A stretch of DNA of 64,000 nt from Xestospongia muta (taxonomy: Eukaryota; Porifera; Demospongiae; Haplosclerida; Petrosiidae): NCBI GenBank assembly GCA_963693285.1, contig OY848918.1, positions 19,107,484 through 19,171,483 on the forward strand. Reading direction: 5' to 3'. Positions 34,931-47,100 of the stretch are shown here, one piece after another (the stretch's first letter is position 1; every line of letters starts with the position of its first letter). The translations under genes were made by a program, and so were the position numbers. The notes under the pieces are model-generated. The model had not been told where the DNA came from, made no database searches, and saw nothing but the letters and a program-made list of their open reading frames with translations.

Positions 34931-35104
34931 CATTCTTCCTCCATACTGAGCAGTATTGATGTATAGAGTGCAGTTATCCAAGTCAATACTGCTATTCCCA
35001 TAAGATCTAATATACATGCCTCCTCCTCCAATTGGAGCAGTATTGTTGTATAGAGTGCAGTTATCCAAGTCAATATTGCTATTCCTATATGACTTAACAC
35101 ACAT
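34931..35104 (-). pseudogene. Two parallel beta-helix repeats (fragment)
   Basis: Two units of 87 nt (29 residues) follow one another on the minus strand, each with NxxIDLDNCTLY and NTA..GG.MYI. This is the pattern of right-handed beta-helix surface proteins of the polymorphic-outer-membrane-protein-like type. The frame continues only until it meets the LINE fragment. Confidence 0.55.
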
Positions 35105-35219
35105 AATACAAAAACATGGTTTACACTAAGTAATATATTACTAATAAAATTTAATGTTATTAAAATTAATTATACTACAATATTTAAACTAGTGAGAATG
35201 AAGTAAGGTATTGGACAGA

Positions 35220-35866
35220 TGGTCAGATATCAAAACAGAGGAAGAATGCAATTCAGAATCAGATTCAAGTGATGAAGATGTAATGAAGAGAGTGATGAAT
35301 GTATGAGCAATAGTGGTAATGTTATTGAAGAGTGATATGAACATTAATTTACCTAATGATAGAAGAAGAGTAAGATCAGCAAGGAGAGGTAGAGGTGGGA
35401 TAATAAGTCAAGAGACAAAGAAAAAAGAGTGAAAAATATAAGTACAAATTAGAGTGAACATTAACATCTTAGGATCTGATGAAATTTAAGTAGAACCATT
35501 ATTTACCTGTGAGCAACTATTCCACAATCTGAAGGACTCATATCCCTATAATGCTTCAATTTAATGTTTATCAATGCTGAGTATCTGTTTCTAGTTGACA
35601 GGACTAATGAATTTGCATCATAAAAACTAGCAAGGTAAACTAAACTGCTCTCAGTGTGTTGAAACTGGATACCAGTAACTACAGAAGATATAAAGGCCTT
35701 GTACATGTCATTCTGGAGACATTGATTAATGAAAAAAAACGGATATGGTCCAATCATTCATAGACTTGTTGTTTCCAATTATCAAATATAATGTGTACCC
35801 ATATAAAAATTGCCCATTGGCCAGTCAATAATCAATTATAAAGGAGGATGAGCTTTCACCAATATA

Positions 35867-35921
<55 letters not shown>

Positions 35922-36720
35922 ATAGATCAAGGGAAAAACCAATGGGGAATAAAGTGAATTACTTGCTGGTAACAAATCATGCAGGCTATATGCACAACAT
36001 GTTGGCTTACTCAGGCAAAAAAGCACCACTAATACAACAGCCTACTTTATCTCACACTACTAATGTAGTTTTTTTCATTACCAGAATACTTGAAAGTAAA
36101 GGACATGACCTGTACATTGACAGGTTGTATACAAACATACCACTAGTCTATGAACTTGATAAATTTGCAATATCATTCACACATGCAATTATTTTCAAGA
36201 AGAAAGGCTGCCTAAACAAGTAACAGGTATTAATAAGGACATGAGAGATACAATACAATCATAATAAATAAGATTATAATATCATCCTTAGATAGATGGA
36301 CAAAAGAAATATGATAATGTTTTCAACCTTATATTCAAACAAGATATTAAAATTCAGTCTATGTTAATCCCATACAATAATGTCAGCTATAAACTAATTC
36401 CTTCATTTAATACAGAAGAACATCTGAGGAATAAAAAAATGGTTGTTGCTGAGTACAGTGAATATTATGTTGGGTATCCATAAACCTGACCAAATGAAAA
36501 GTTACTATGAATTTCGTCATAAGTCAGTCAAATGGTGGTGAAGCGCATTGTTCTGGTTATTAGATATGCCTATTGTAGATGGTTATATTATACCTAAACA
36601 AACATAAAGGAAACAAAAACAAAATGAATAACCCTGAGTTTCGTTATGAAATTATCAATAAGCTGACAAGACAACTCTAAATGTAATATTCTCCACCAGT
36701 GTCAGATCAAGTTCACAGAA
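35220..36720 (+). pseudogene. Second piggyBac lineage, degraded transposase
   Basis: An acidic N-terminal-like piece (ESDSSDED near 35260) precedes a piece starting KPMGNKVNYLLVTNHAGYM at about 35937. That is followed by SKGHDLYIDRLYTNIPLVYE and, after stops and a frame change, DQMKSYYEFRHKSVKWW and LLDMPIVDGYIIPKQ (36487-36600). These correspond in order to the middle and C-terminal parts of PGBD-type transposases and differ clearly from copies A-C. The region 35480-35870 between the pieces is not recognisable and includes a TA-rich microsatellite (35858-35908). Confidence 0.6.
35858..35908. repeat. TA microsatellite
   Basis: About 50 bases of TA repeats with TATG interruptions. Confidence 0.9.
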
Positions 36721-39700
36721 ATTAAATGAGACAGACAATCATTTAGAGACATTGTATAACAGAATGATTGTATGTTGTGTACATTACTGAAAAAGATAAA
36801 AAAAACTCATACTTTTTGTAGTTGGCACATGTTCAGATAAACCAGCTTTGTGTCCTACCGAATATTTTCAGTTAAATTATTCTCATAAAAAGTACAGTGT
36901 TTAGTAATAATGGTATTTGTAGTGACCTTTTCTAGTCTTTTAATGTCATTTAAGAAAAGCTAATGCCAACTCTTTTTATTGAAAATAGTATAATGGTGAA
37001 CATTTATCTATTGATATTAAAAAAATAAATGTGATAATATCAGTTGGCATTGCAAATCTGATTGTTATTAGTTAAAATGAATGTTGGAACATTTAGTTGA
37101 TATATTAGAAAGTGCAAATATTATTATTGTATCTGGACAAGAAATAATATTTTGATTGTAAAACAATCTTAAGTTTATTTTGATGACTTGGTGTGATGGA
37201 CCGGATTTTTATCATATAAAAGAATGAAGAATTGACATGTCATACTTAATTTAGCATTAGAAAGCAGCCTTTTACTTGTGGAAAATTATTAGATTGTTGA
37301 GAAAACAATTTTCAGTCTGTTATAGGTGAACATTTTCAACATGTTCTGCCTTGGTTTTGTCTATAAAGAAAAAACTAATTTAGATACATTATTTTGTGAT
37401 TAGTGTAGCTTATATTTAGAATAAAATTATGTTGGTAGGAAATATCTATCACTAGCAACATTTCATAGGAAGACAAAGCCTAATAAGGACATTAAGTTAT
37501 TGTCTAAATATTTTGACATAAACCACTTTTATAAGTTTTTCATTTCACCTTTTTTTGTTTTTGATCTAGTAATAACTTTAAGTTTTATTCTTTATTATTA
37601 ATTTTAAATAAGTAATGATTGTTGATTTATAGTATAACAATTGTTTCATCATCTATTATTTTAAATATAGATATCTTAATCCTTGCTGTTACTAATTGTA
37701 TTTAGTTTCTTTGAAATTTATGAGTTATGCCATTTTTTGTATAATATATGTTTTTTGTCATACACTTGTTTAGATAACAGATTCCTATATTAAGTTCTTA
37801 TATTTCAATGTAGTTTATTTTGAATTTACTTTTATTTTAATACTTTAAAAATGTTATATAAACAGAATATGGTTGTAAAGACTAAATCATCAATTTCTAT
37901 CTGTCCTTTTAAAGTCATAACAGAGGGAGCACCATCTAGCACTACCAAATGACTACCAAGCTAAAGCTGTAGAATTTCTTTATATGAAGACAATTACACT
38001 CTATTATGGAAAGTGTATTGATTAGTTACCAATTGAAAATGCCATGAAATTACATGTTGAATACAGTAATATGTTTATAGCATACTACACTGAACAAAAT
38101 AGAAATAATTTTATTAAGTCACTTATTTTATTTCATTTGTGATAAATGTGAAAAAGGATCTGTTGACTCAGCAATATGAGAAAGTTTTAAGGAAATTGTT
38201 ATTGTTGGTAATCAGAAGTTTTCATTTTCTCTGTCAGTCACTCAATTTATGATATTTATATAAGTTTTTATTTTTATTAATAATGGTAGAAGAAAGGAGT
38301 TTTAGGTGTACAGTGGATCTCAAAATCAATTTTATTTTATATGAAAAATAATGATTTTTAATATTTTCTATCATATTGATTTATCATAATTTGTCTTAAC
38401 TACACTAATAATTATTAGAGTTCAATCTAGGCTCTCTGTTGTACTAATACTTGTATTTTAGTAGCCAAGCCATGGTGTAGTGACATTACTTTATGCATGG
38501 ACTATTAAAAAGTATATTAGAGCTCCATTAGCTGCATTCAATCCGTTTAAAAGAGTAACACCCACTCAAATACAAGCCATAAGAATACCAGTTGTTTTAA
38601 TAATATAAGCCTAACTCAGCAAAATTTGTATGCAAATACATTAGTTACTAAGCATTAGATAACTATAATGATCAGAATAATTACAAAGTGATTTGGAAAT
38701 AATTAATTAAGTGTTAGAAATATGTTTAAAGTATGCCACACATAAACTTAAATATAGTATTATATTAACAAAAATGAAATTTATAAATTAAAAATAAATG
38801 CAAATCAAAGCAAAGATTTTTTAATTGTGCTACATAAAAGTATTATTACAGAATCAGTAACCAAACACTACATTTGATAATCTAAATGGAAAAGCAAATA
38901 TAAATAACAACAGATAAAAACAATTAATTAGGAAAATAGGAAAAGATTTTGCATCAAATGGGGAGACTAAAAGGGTTGCTCAGTGAATTGATATCATTTG
39001 AGAGATATGATATCCACATAATGTTACCAACAACTGTATGACAACAATTCTAGCATGGGAAATAGACAGACAGAGAAAGATGGAGAGACAAAAACCGAGA
39101 GACTTGGATAGACAGATAGAGACATGACATAATATATAACAATACTAGGGATTACCAAATATGGCAGTGTCTACATTGATATGCTTGTAAAACACTCTCA
39201 TAACTTAATAATCAATACCTCTATATAATTATATTTACTACAGAATTGAATATTGACAAGTTATGCAACACAGTTTTTAATATTATTAAATGCTATAACT
39301 ATATTAACGATATGTGACAAGGGTTTTTTGAGATCTATAGCTATGTCATTGCTAAAATGATATTGTAATATTAACTAATGATGTATGATAGGTATGAATA
39401 GACACTACAATCATCACAGCAGCTGATATGTGAGTAAAGTTATGATAATAAACAAATCAACACATTGAACAGTATGGATAGTGTATCCTGTCATAGATTA
39501 TAGTATATGATGTTTACATCTAATAAAGCTGTGTCTGTTTTTATACATACAATATAGCAATCAACTGAAGTAAATATAAGACTAACATAATACATTAATA
39601 CACTGTTATATATAGTGTATATATGAGAGGGAGTGTACACTTGTCACAACTTTACTATTGCTCTTATCACAACCATACTCATAGTAGCTATGACAGGACA

Positions 39701-41070
39701 TTTATCAACATTATAGTGAATAGTGACATTATCCATATACAACAGCATATGCATGCAATATAAGGTTTAAATAATGAATTGATTGTACATTGGTGTTCCA
39801 AGAACTGTACAAAGGTTTTGTATATCATGTAATTTGAAAAATGATAACGACACTGGTATGATTCGAGGATATGATATCTATTATTATTCTGAGTTCAAGA
39901 TATTTTCTTTACTCTTAATTTAGTTTAAAATAAAGAAAGGTACACAGGACAGGAAATAAGACATAATATAAATGGATGGTGGCCTATATCTAGTATATAT
40001 AGTAGTACATCAAATGAAAATTGCATAAATGTAAGAGTAATAATTATGATCAATGCATGGATTATTTATGAATGTGTTCAACTATCAGGTTGTCCTCTTT
40101 ATTATATAAAGCTACAATACTAAATAACAATATAACAACAACATTAATGTATGTAATGATGATAAGAGAGTACACAATATGGTAAAATTTATATTAATAA
40201 TCTCAATAAAAACATATATTGGGGCACACACTGCTACTTGTAGAGTGATGCATTTATACCTAAAGAACACAAGAAATGACTAATTGTGTATCTAATGGTT
40301 AGAAGTATAAACCTGTCTCTACTCATGACGAAGAGATTATTATAGAAATAATTTTTGAATTGAAAGGTTCTGATCAATTTTAAAATATAATGTATTATTA
40401 TATATCATAATAAGTAGTCACAGATCAATTCTATTACTCTAGCAACATCACAGGTTCATGGACATCACTTCCTTTTAATTTCGCTCATACTGACTGTCTT
40501 ATTCAAACATCTAATTATCACTTATCAAATGATAAAATTAAATTAATTGGAAATTATTCATCCATTTAAATATAACTACAGAATAATAGATATATTATAC
40601 AAATTTGTTACAGGTATTAAACACCATTTCTATCAACTTAATTATGTAAATCATACATGTAGTATTGATGTCTTTTTAGAGGTTTGAGTATCTAAGATAA
40701 CGTATGAAAGAATTAGTGTCACATTGAAACACTTGTCCTTTTTAATCAATGATACTGACAGTATACTGTAGAAGTTTAAGCATAATATGCTTAAACTTAT
40801 ACAGTATACCATATTATAATAAATTAATGATATGGCCTTCATTTATAGAGTAATAAAAGTTATTGACATAAATATAGCTAGAAGTAATGATAAATATGTG
40901 ATTGTTGTGTAAAGATCATAGTGTCAAAATAAGAATGAGAAAAATTTCTCTTGCAATTTTTCTACCGACGTATCTAATGAAAGAATGTAATTTTTCACAC
41001 AAATAATTACTATTGGTATTACGTTTATGGTTATCAAGTGGCAGACTTTACTAAGCAGATGTTGATCATA
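36721..41070. other. Long AT-rich spacer
   Basis: No coding exon, inverted-repeat element or tandem array could be supported across this stretch. A block at 40608-40870 is the first of three related copies (others at 42262-42500 and 42960-43195). Confidence 0.4.
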
Positions 41071-41225
41071 TATGATCATATAGTGTACAGTACATACATA
41101 GTGTGAGTGTATATCTATTACATATAGTAGTAGTTAGTAGACAGACAGTATACTCTATCTTACTATAATTAGGTTATAGTTGATTTAGCTAGTAGAGTTT
41201 TATCATTGTAATGTAGTAATTATGT
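41071..41225. repeat. Displaced copy of the copy 2 5' intron region
   Basis: Closely matches about 14425-14560 (between the non-coding first exon and the ATG exon of copy 2). It lies 2.8 kb upstream of the copy 3 promoter block, which itself lacks this portion. Confidence 0.75.
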
Positions 41226-41879
41226 CACATACTTCCTGTATATCTATAGAAGTCTTGATATTAGGAATAGTGGTCAGTTGGAGAAAGTACACTTATCCAC
41301 ACAGCTACACTAAATAGTGTCGTTTTGTTAACTTTCAAGGCAAACAATTCATGTTAACAACATTAACTAAAACATAATTCACTGGAAAGAATGCATGTAA
41401 TTCTGATGAATGACCACTTTGCAAGTCAAAAAGACTGTGTTATTTTACTCAATGTTGTATTGTCTACTCATACATCACTATACAGCCTGTAGCATAGGTT
41501 TATTTTGAATGTATTTATTTTTTAATTATTTTAATTATTAATTTTTAAATTGAGAATTCATACAAAACATTTGATTAGCAAATTGTAGCATAGCTTGATT
41601 ATGACAGCAACTTTCATTCATATTAATAATTAAACTTCAATTCACTCAAGCTGCCCAGTACAGTGTTTACACACTTTTATGACAGATTTTAGATGATGAG
41701 TGTGAATGTTCCAGCCCATACCATTAATGAAAATACGAGATTGTACCCATCAAGTGTTTCCTCAGTGTTTCTTAATTTCATTGACACTCTGTGATTAGGA
41801 CACTGGTATTTCCACAGACTTAACAATATATTTATATTTCTACAAACTATAAAAATAACTTAAGAAAAGACATTAATAG

Positions 41880-43195
41880 TCTTCTTAATTAGGACTGTTT
41901 TATGAGGAAAACAGTACTATTGTGTATAGTTCAACTTTAATTGTCCACTAGTAATACATATTATTATATGTAGTCAGGTACTATTATACAATATAATAGA
42001 ATAGTCTAGTGTTAACAACTGTACAGTATTGAGGAAGTGTTTTGTATTTTTAATTATAAGTACTGATTGCATTCCTTAGTAATAATCAAAAACTTACTCA
42101 TTCTATATAAATATGAGGAAACATGTACTGATGTATAAATTGTTAAATAATATCTCAGACAATCACTTAATCTGTCAAATGAAAAAATTATATTTCTTTC
42201 AAATGTCTATCTGTCATTAAAATATAACTATGGAATAATGGATATATTATATAATTGTGTTACAGCTATAAAAAGAAAACATTACTATCAGTTCAATATA
42301 CATGATTATGTGTAGTACTGATGTCTTGTTAGAACTTTGATTATCTAAGAATGTACTTAAAGAATTAGTGTCACATTGATACATGTGTCCTTTATAATAA
42401 ATGATATTGATAGTATACTGTAGAAGTATATGATAATAGCATAATGAGATGATTTTCATTATGGAGATCTAGTTAATAGACTTATTGACATAGTCCTCCT
42501 AATTATGAGTGTTATGAAGAAACCAGTACTGTTGTGTATAGTTCTAATTTAATTTTCCAATAAATACACTACCTGTATATTATAGTATATTAGTATATAT
42601 AGTCATGTACTGTTAGTATGATAGAATACTCTATTGTTAGCTGTATAGTGTTGAGGGAGTGTTTAGTGTTTGTAATTATAAACACTAATTGCATTCCTTA
42701 GTAATAATCCAAAACTTGAATGTGTCACAGAATGTCTAATTCCAAATGTCAAGATATTGATCAGCAGCTTCCTCATTTTCAGATGCATCAACAGCAATGC
42801 TCACAAGATGCATTGATATCTTCACTAGGTATCTGGGTAATGTCTTTTCAAGCACTCTTTCTTAGTTTATCTTTCACTCTTTTAAATTGTGTCAAATGAC
42901 AAAAATTAATTCCTCTTAAATGACCCATCTTTAGAATGATAAATATATTATATAAATGTGTTACAGCTATTAAAACACCATTACTATCAGTTTAATATAC
43001 ATGATTATGTATAGTTTTAATGTCTTGTTACAAGTTTGATTTCTCTAAGAGTATACATGGAGAGTTAGTGTCACATTGATACATGTGTCCTTTATAATGA
43101 ATGATACTGATAGTATACTGTAGAAGTATATGATAATAGCATAATGAGATGATTTTCATTATGGAGATCTAGTTAATAGACTTATTGACATATAA
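41880..43195. repeat. ~0.65-kb tandem duplication upstream of copy 3
   Basis: A unit from about 41880 to 42500 is followed by a related unit 42500-43195. Shared landmarks are CAGTACT.TTGTGTATAGTT, TGCATTCCTTAGTAATAATC and GACAGTATACTGTAGAAG-like runs. A further partial copy is at 40608-40870. No gene is seen; a short frame at 42732 (starts MSNSKCQDIDQQ, reaches a GT donor) is unique to the second unit. Confidence 0.65.
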
Positions 43196-43586
43196 CTAGA
43201 AGTAATAACAAATACATGATTGTTGTTTAAATATGATACTGTCAGAATAATTCTAATTGAATGAGAATAATTTCTGTTACAATCTCCTCTTACAAAGAAT
43301 CTAATGAAAGAAGACAATGTTGTGACATAATAATGATAAATGACATTACTTTTATAGTTATTAAGTAACAGACCACACAAAGTGCAGTGGATAGAAAAAC
43401 CAATGTTCTGTTATATTGAAACAGGATTTATTATATCAACAATATTAGTCATACATAATTGTGTAGTTGTTTATGATATTTAGTTCTGTATACTGAGGTA
43501 GCTACTGTGAACATTAATACATTGGTCTTTAATGTGAAATTAATACTAATCTCTTGAGTTGCTATCCCCAGAACATTTTCACTTTA

Positions 43587-43713
43587 GGCAGTGTCTATTT
43601 GTCCGGCAGGAAATGCATACTTTGTTGTGTATTAAACTGATCCCCACCCCCTAAACCTAACCTACCTTTATACAACAAAGTATACATTTCCTGCCGGACA
43701 AATAGACACTACG
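43587..43713. mobile_element. 127-bp palindromic MITE with 9-bp target-site duplication
   Basis: Nearly perfect inverted repeats of about 40 bp (GTGTCTATTTGTCCGGCAGG from 43591, reverse complement ending at 43709) enclose about 45 bp. Flanks TTCACTTTA (43578-43586) and TTCACTTTA (43714-43722) form a 9-bp direct repeat. Size, structure and 9-bp duplication suit a Mutator-like non-autonomous element; an 8-bp hAT reading fits less well. Confidence 0.8.
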
Positions 43714-43891
43714 TTCACTTTACACAAAGTGGGCAACAATACAAGACTAAGTAATATCTAGACACTAAATTCTCAACTTTGGAACATAACTATGATTGTA
43801 TAAGTTTCACAACATTTTTGACCAACACAAAATAGTTTATCTAAACACCTGTCTTTGTTCTTTCTATTTTCAAAACTCTACAAGTCGTAAA

Positions 43892-44001
43892 TGTGTGTGT
43901 GATACTTCCGCCCACTTATATTAGCCTAGTAATTAAAATTGGTGGGCGTGTCAGAGTTGCCATAACAACCGCCAAACAACGCAGTCACACGAGAAGAACA
44001 G
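43892..44001 (+). promoter_or_regulatory. Promoter/5' UTR block of copy 3
   Basis: Matches 14250-14359 with the dyad CCCACTTATATTAG ... TGGTGGGC and the splice donor after AGAAGAACAG. The next non-coding/coding exon begins at 44122. Confidence 0.55.
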
Positions 44002-44169
44002 GTTAGATCACACACTATACTATAATTTGGTTACAGTTGATTTAGTTAGTAGAGTTTCGTCATTCCGATGTAGTATATAGTTATTACTATCTATATCACC
44101 TACTTGCTCTATTGTCTATAGACACCTGACATAAGAACAGTTACCATCTAAGGACCAACACTTTTCAAA

Positions 44170-47100
44170 ATGTCTCAGTATAGTCACCTAAGTCTAGTAA
44201 GTCTATAATCTTTCTATTACTATGTCATTATCCCTATTTATCACTGTGATACTAACTAAACTCACATATCAGTGTTATTGTATAGACAGAATATCTTTCT
44301 AAAAGATTGTCTTTTAGTTATAAGGGCTGATCTGTATACTACTATACTACACTACATGATACATGTTGTCTTTATAATAGAATGATCAACTGTACTTTGC
44401 AGCTTTTAATGGAAACATTGAAGTAGTCAAATCTACTATTGAACAAGGTGCTGATGTAAACTATCATCGTCCATTCGGGGTAAGTTACTAGCTCTCAATA
44501 TTTAAGTATATATCTCAACCGTAAAGCCTATTTTTCATATACAGTGTGTTTTTATAAATAAGTCTAAGATCCAATAATTATCATATCACTACACACTGTA
44601 TCATTATTATAGTATGATGTTGGTTGAGCTATAATACATGAGATGGTCTAGTCTCGTCCCCAGACCTACTCACAAGCTAAAATAGGTCTGATCACACGAG
44701 TTGATTTTTGTGACCCCTACTTTAGCTTGCGAATAGGTCTGGGGACAAGACTAAGGATGGTCTAAATTTAATATCACAAATCTCTGTGTGATTTTAATCA
44801 ATAGTGTAAGAGTTTCTTTCATTTTCTGTGTCATCTCCTAATAATAAAAAGTGTTAATATTACTGACATGATGTGTACATTTGTTGATCTAATAACAATG
44901 TTACTGAATTATTCTAACAGAGCCAGTCTATATCTATCATATAACACAAACTTATGAAGGACAATATTCTTATGAATTTACTTTTAATATAGCATTTGCA
45001 AAATAGATTTTCTGGAATTATTACAAGATTTTATGCCATGCTCATATTTACTCACTCACTGTCCTCATAAGTTTACACTCTACCAGAATGCTAATAAAAC
45101 TGTGATAAGTATAGTTTTTTAAAGTATCAAACAGAAACCTTGATTCCAATTGTGTCAACAAGTTGTATACATACATACCTAACTATGGTCTATTTTTATA
45201 GAGAGTCCTTAGGTTTATTGTATTCCAGCATTTAAATTTGAGAAACAATTAGTACACACAATTAATTATAACATTAGAGAGATTGTGGTAACATATAGGA
45301 AATGGTAAGTTTAGTAAAATGTTCTTCATTTGCCAAAATGTTTTCCTCCAGCATTTTAATTAAAGACATGACAATAGGCAGAACAATTCATTGTTATTTA
45401 AATTTGCCAATGTTTATTTTATATCTATATGATCTCCTTCCACAATTACCTATTACAGGTGTTACATTTAGCTGTGTATTGCCACATAAATAAATCTATT
45501 TGCTGGTTCACACTTTATATAATAACAATATTCATAACCTACTAATAATTTGATTAAGAATATTATGACAATGAATAAGATTAAGTTTGTAATTTTAATA
45601 ACAAGAGTGAGCTTTTATATTCAGAGGTTAAACCAGTATGTTGTATAGTTTATGATTACAAGCAAAACATACTGTATACAGGGATTTATTAGCGACGATA
45701 AAATTTGGCGGAATTGTAAAATTTTACAATTAGCTATATTAAATTTTACGAATTTAGCACATGGCTTGTTACCACACCCACTTTAGCCATCCAGTCACAA
45801 TGTTTCACGCGTAAAAAAAAAATAAAAATTGTGGGCGTGGTAACTACGCGAAAATTTTTGATGGTTATTTATTCGCCGATTTTTAAAATTCGCCAATTCA
45901 CAAAATTTTATCGGTCGCCAATAAATCCAGGTATACGGTATAATGCTAACATATCCACAGACTACTAAACTAAATGTTGATACAGTAAATAATGTTAAAA
46001 GTCTCTTAGCTAGAGAGGTATTATAATTAATAAAAGACATTTTGGACTCTATTTTGTCTGGACAAGTAATAGGGAGACATGAGAACAGCTAAAATTTCGT
46101 AAAGCATTAGACTAGTATGGTGTTCTTGTGCCTCTGCTTAGAGAGTATGAGTCTGGATACAAAACCATATAATACTTGTATAGAAGGAATGTGTTTATGG
46201 ATAGAGCATACTTAGAACTAAACATCTGTTAAGAGAGTTAAAAAATAAAAATGCTGTTGTGATATGCACTGATCAGTGATAATGATCTTTCAAATAGAAG
46301 CACAGATGATATTTCTGTGGTCTGCAACATTCTGCAGACCACAATAGACTGTACGAGTCAAACATGTGCTAGTCCCCAGACCCTTAGTCTCTAAGTGAAG
46401 GGACAGACTGTTATTAGACAGCTAAATGACTGTGAATGTTTTGATATTCTAACTAGAGATCTTATCAGTAGACACAGCTTAGAGTCGTTAATATAATATG
46501 ATAATAGTTTCATTCACTTTCAAATTTAGTGACAGGATCTGGAGTACAAATTCATTGGTATTTCACTCATCAGAATAAATTGCTATACACATGTCACACC
46601 TATATATTAACTGGGAATTAACCAAAATCAGTTTACTTTTGAAATATTTGCAAAATTATTTTTTTAAAATGGTTTCTTGTACACACAGCATTTTATTTTT
46701 AAAATATTTAGTTTGACCTTTCTTATACACAGAGTTTAAACCAGTATATTGTGTGTATTATGTTTACTAGCAAAACATATATTATTAACATATCCACAGA
46801 GTAACTATATAATTGTAAATAATGTTCATAATATGTTTTAATAAGTAATGTAGTGTTTATAAGGACTCCATAATTTAAAATAATTTAAAGTTATTAAAAT
46901 AGTCCAATAATGACTATTAATACTTTCATAGTATTATAATGTTAATTTAAGTTGTACTAATGTAATTATAGGTTCACTGACTTCTTTGTAATATCATCTA
47001 TTAGAAATAATTAATATTTTATTAATATACTAATACTACTGTTACTATTGTGATATTGCATGTACTCTTTAAAATTTTGTATTGTTATTTAATAAATAAT

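Noticed and set aside
42732..42826. Short frame MSNSKCQDIDQQLPHFQMHQ ending at a GT donor
   Set aside because: No continuing exon or homology could be found; it may be chance within a repeat unit.
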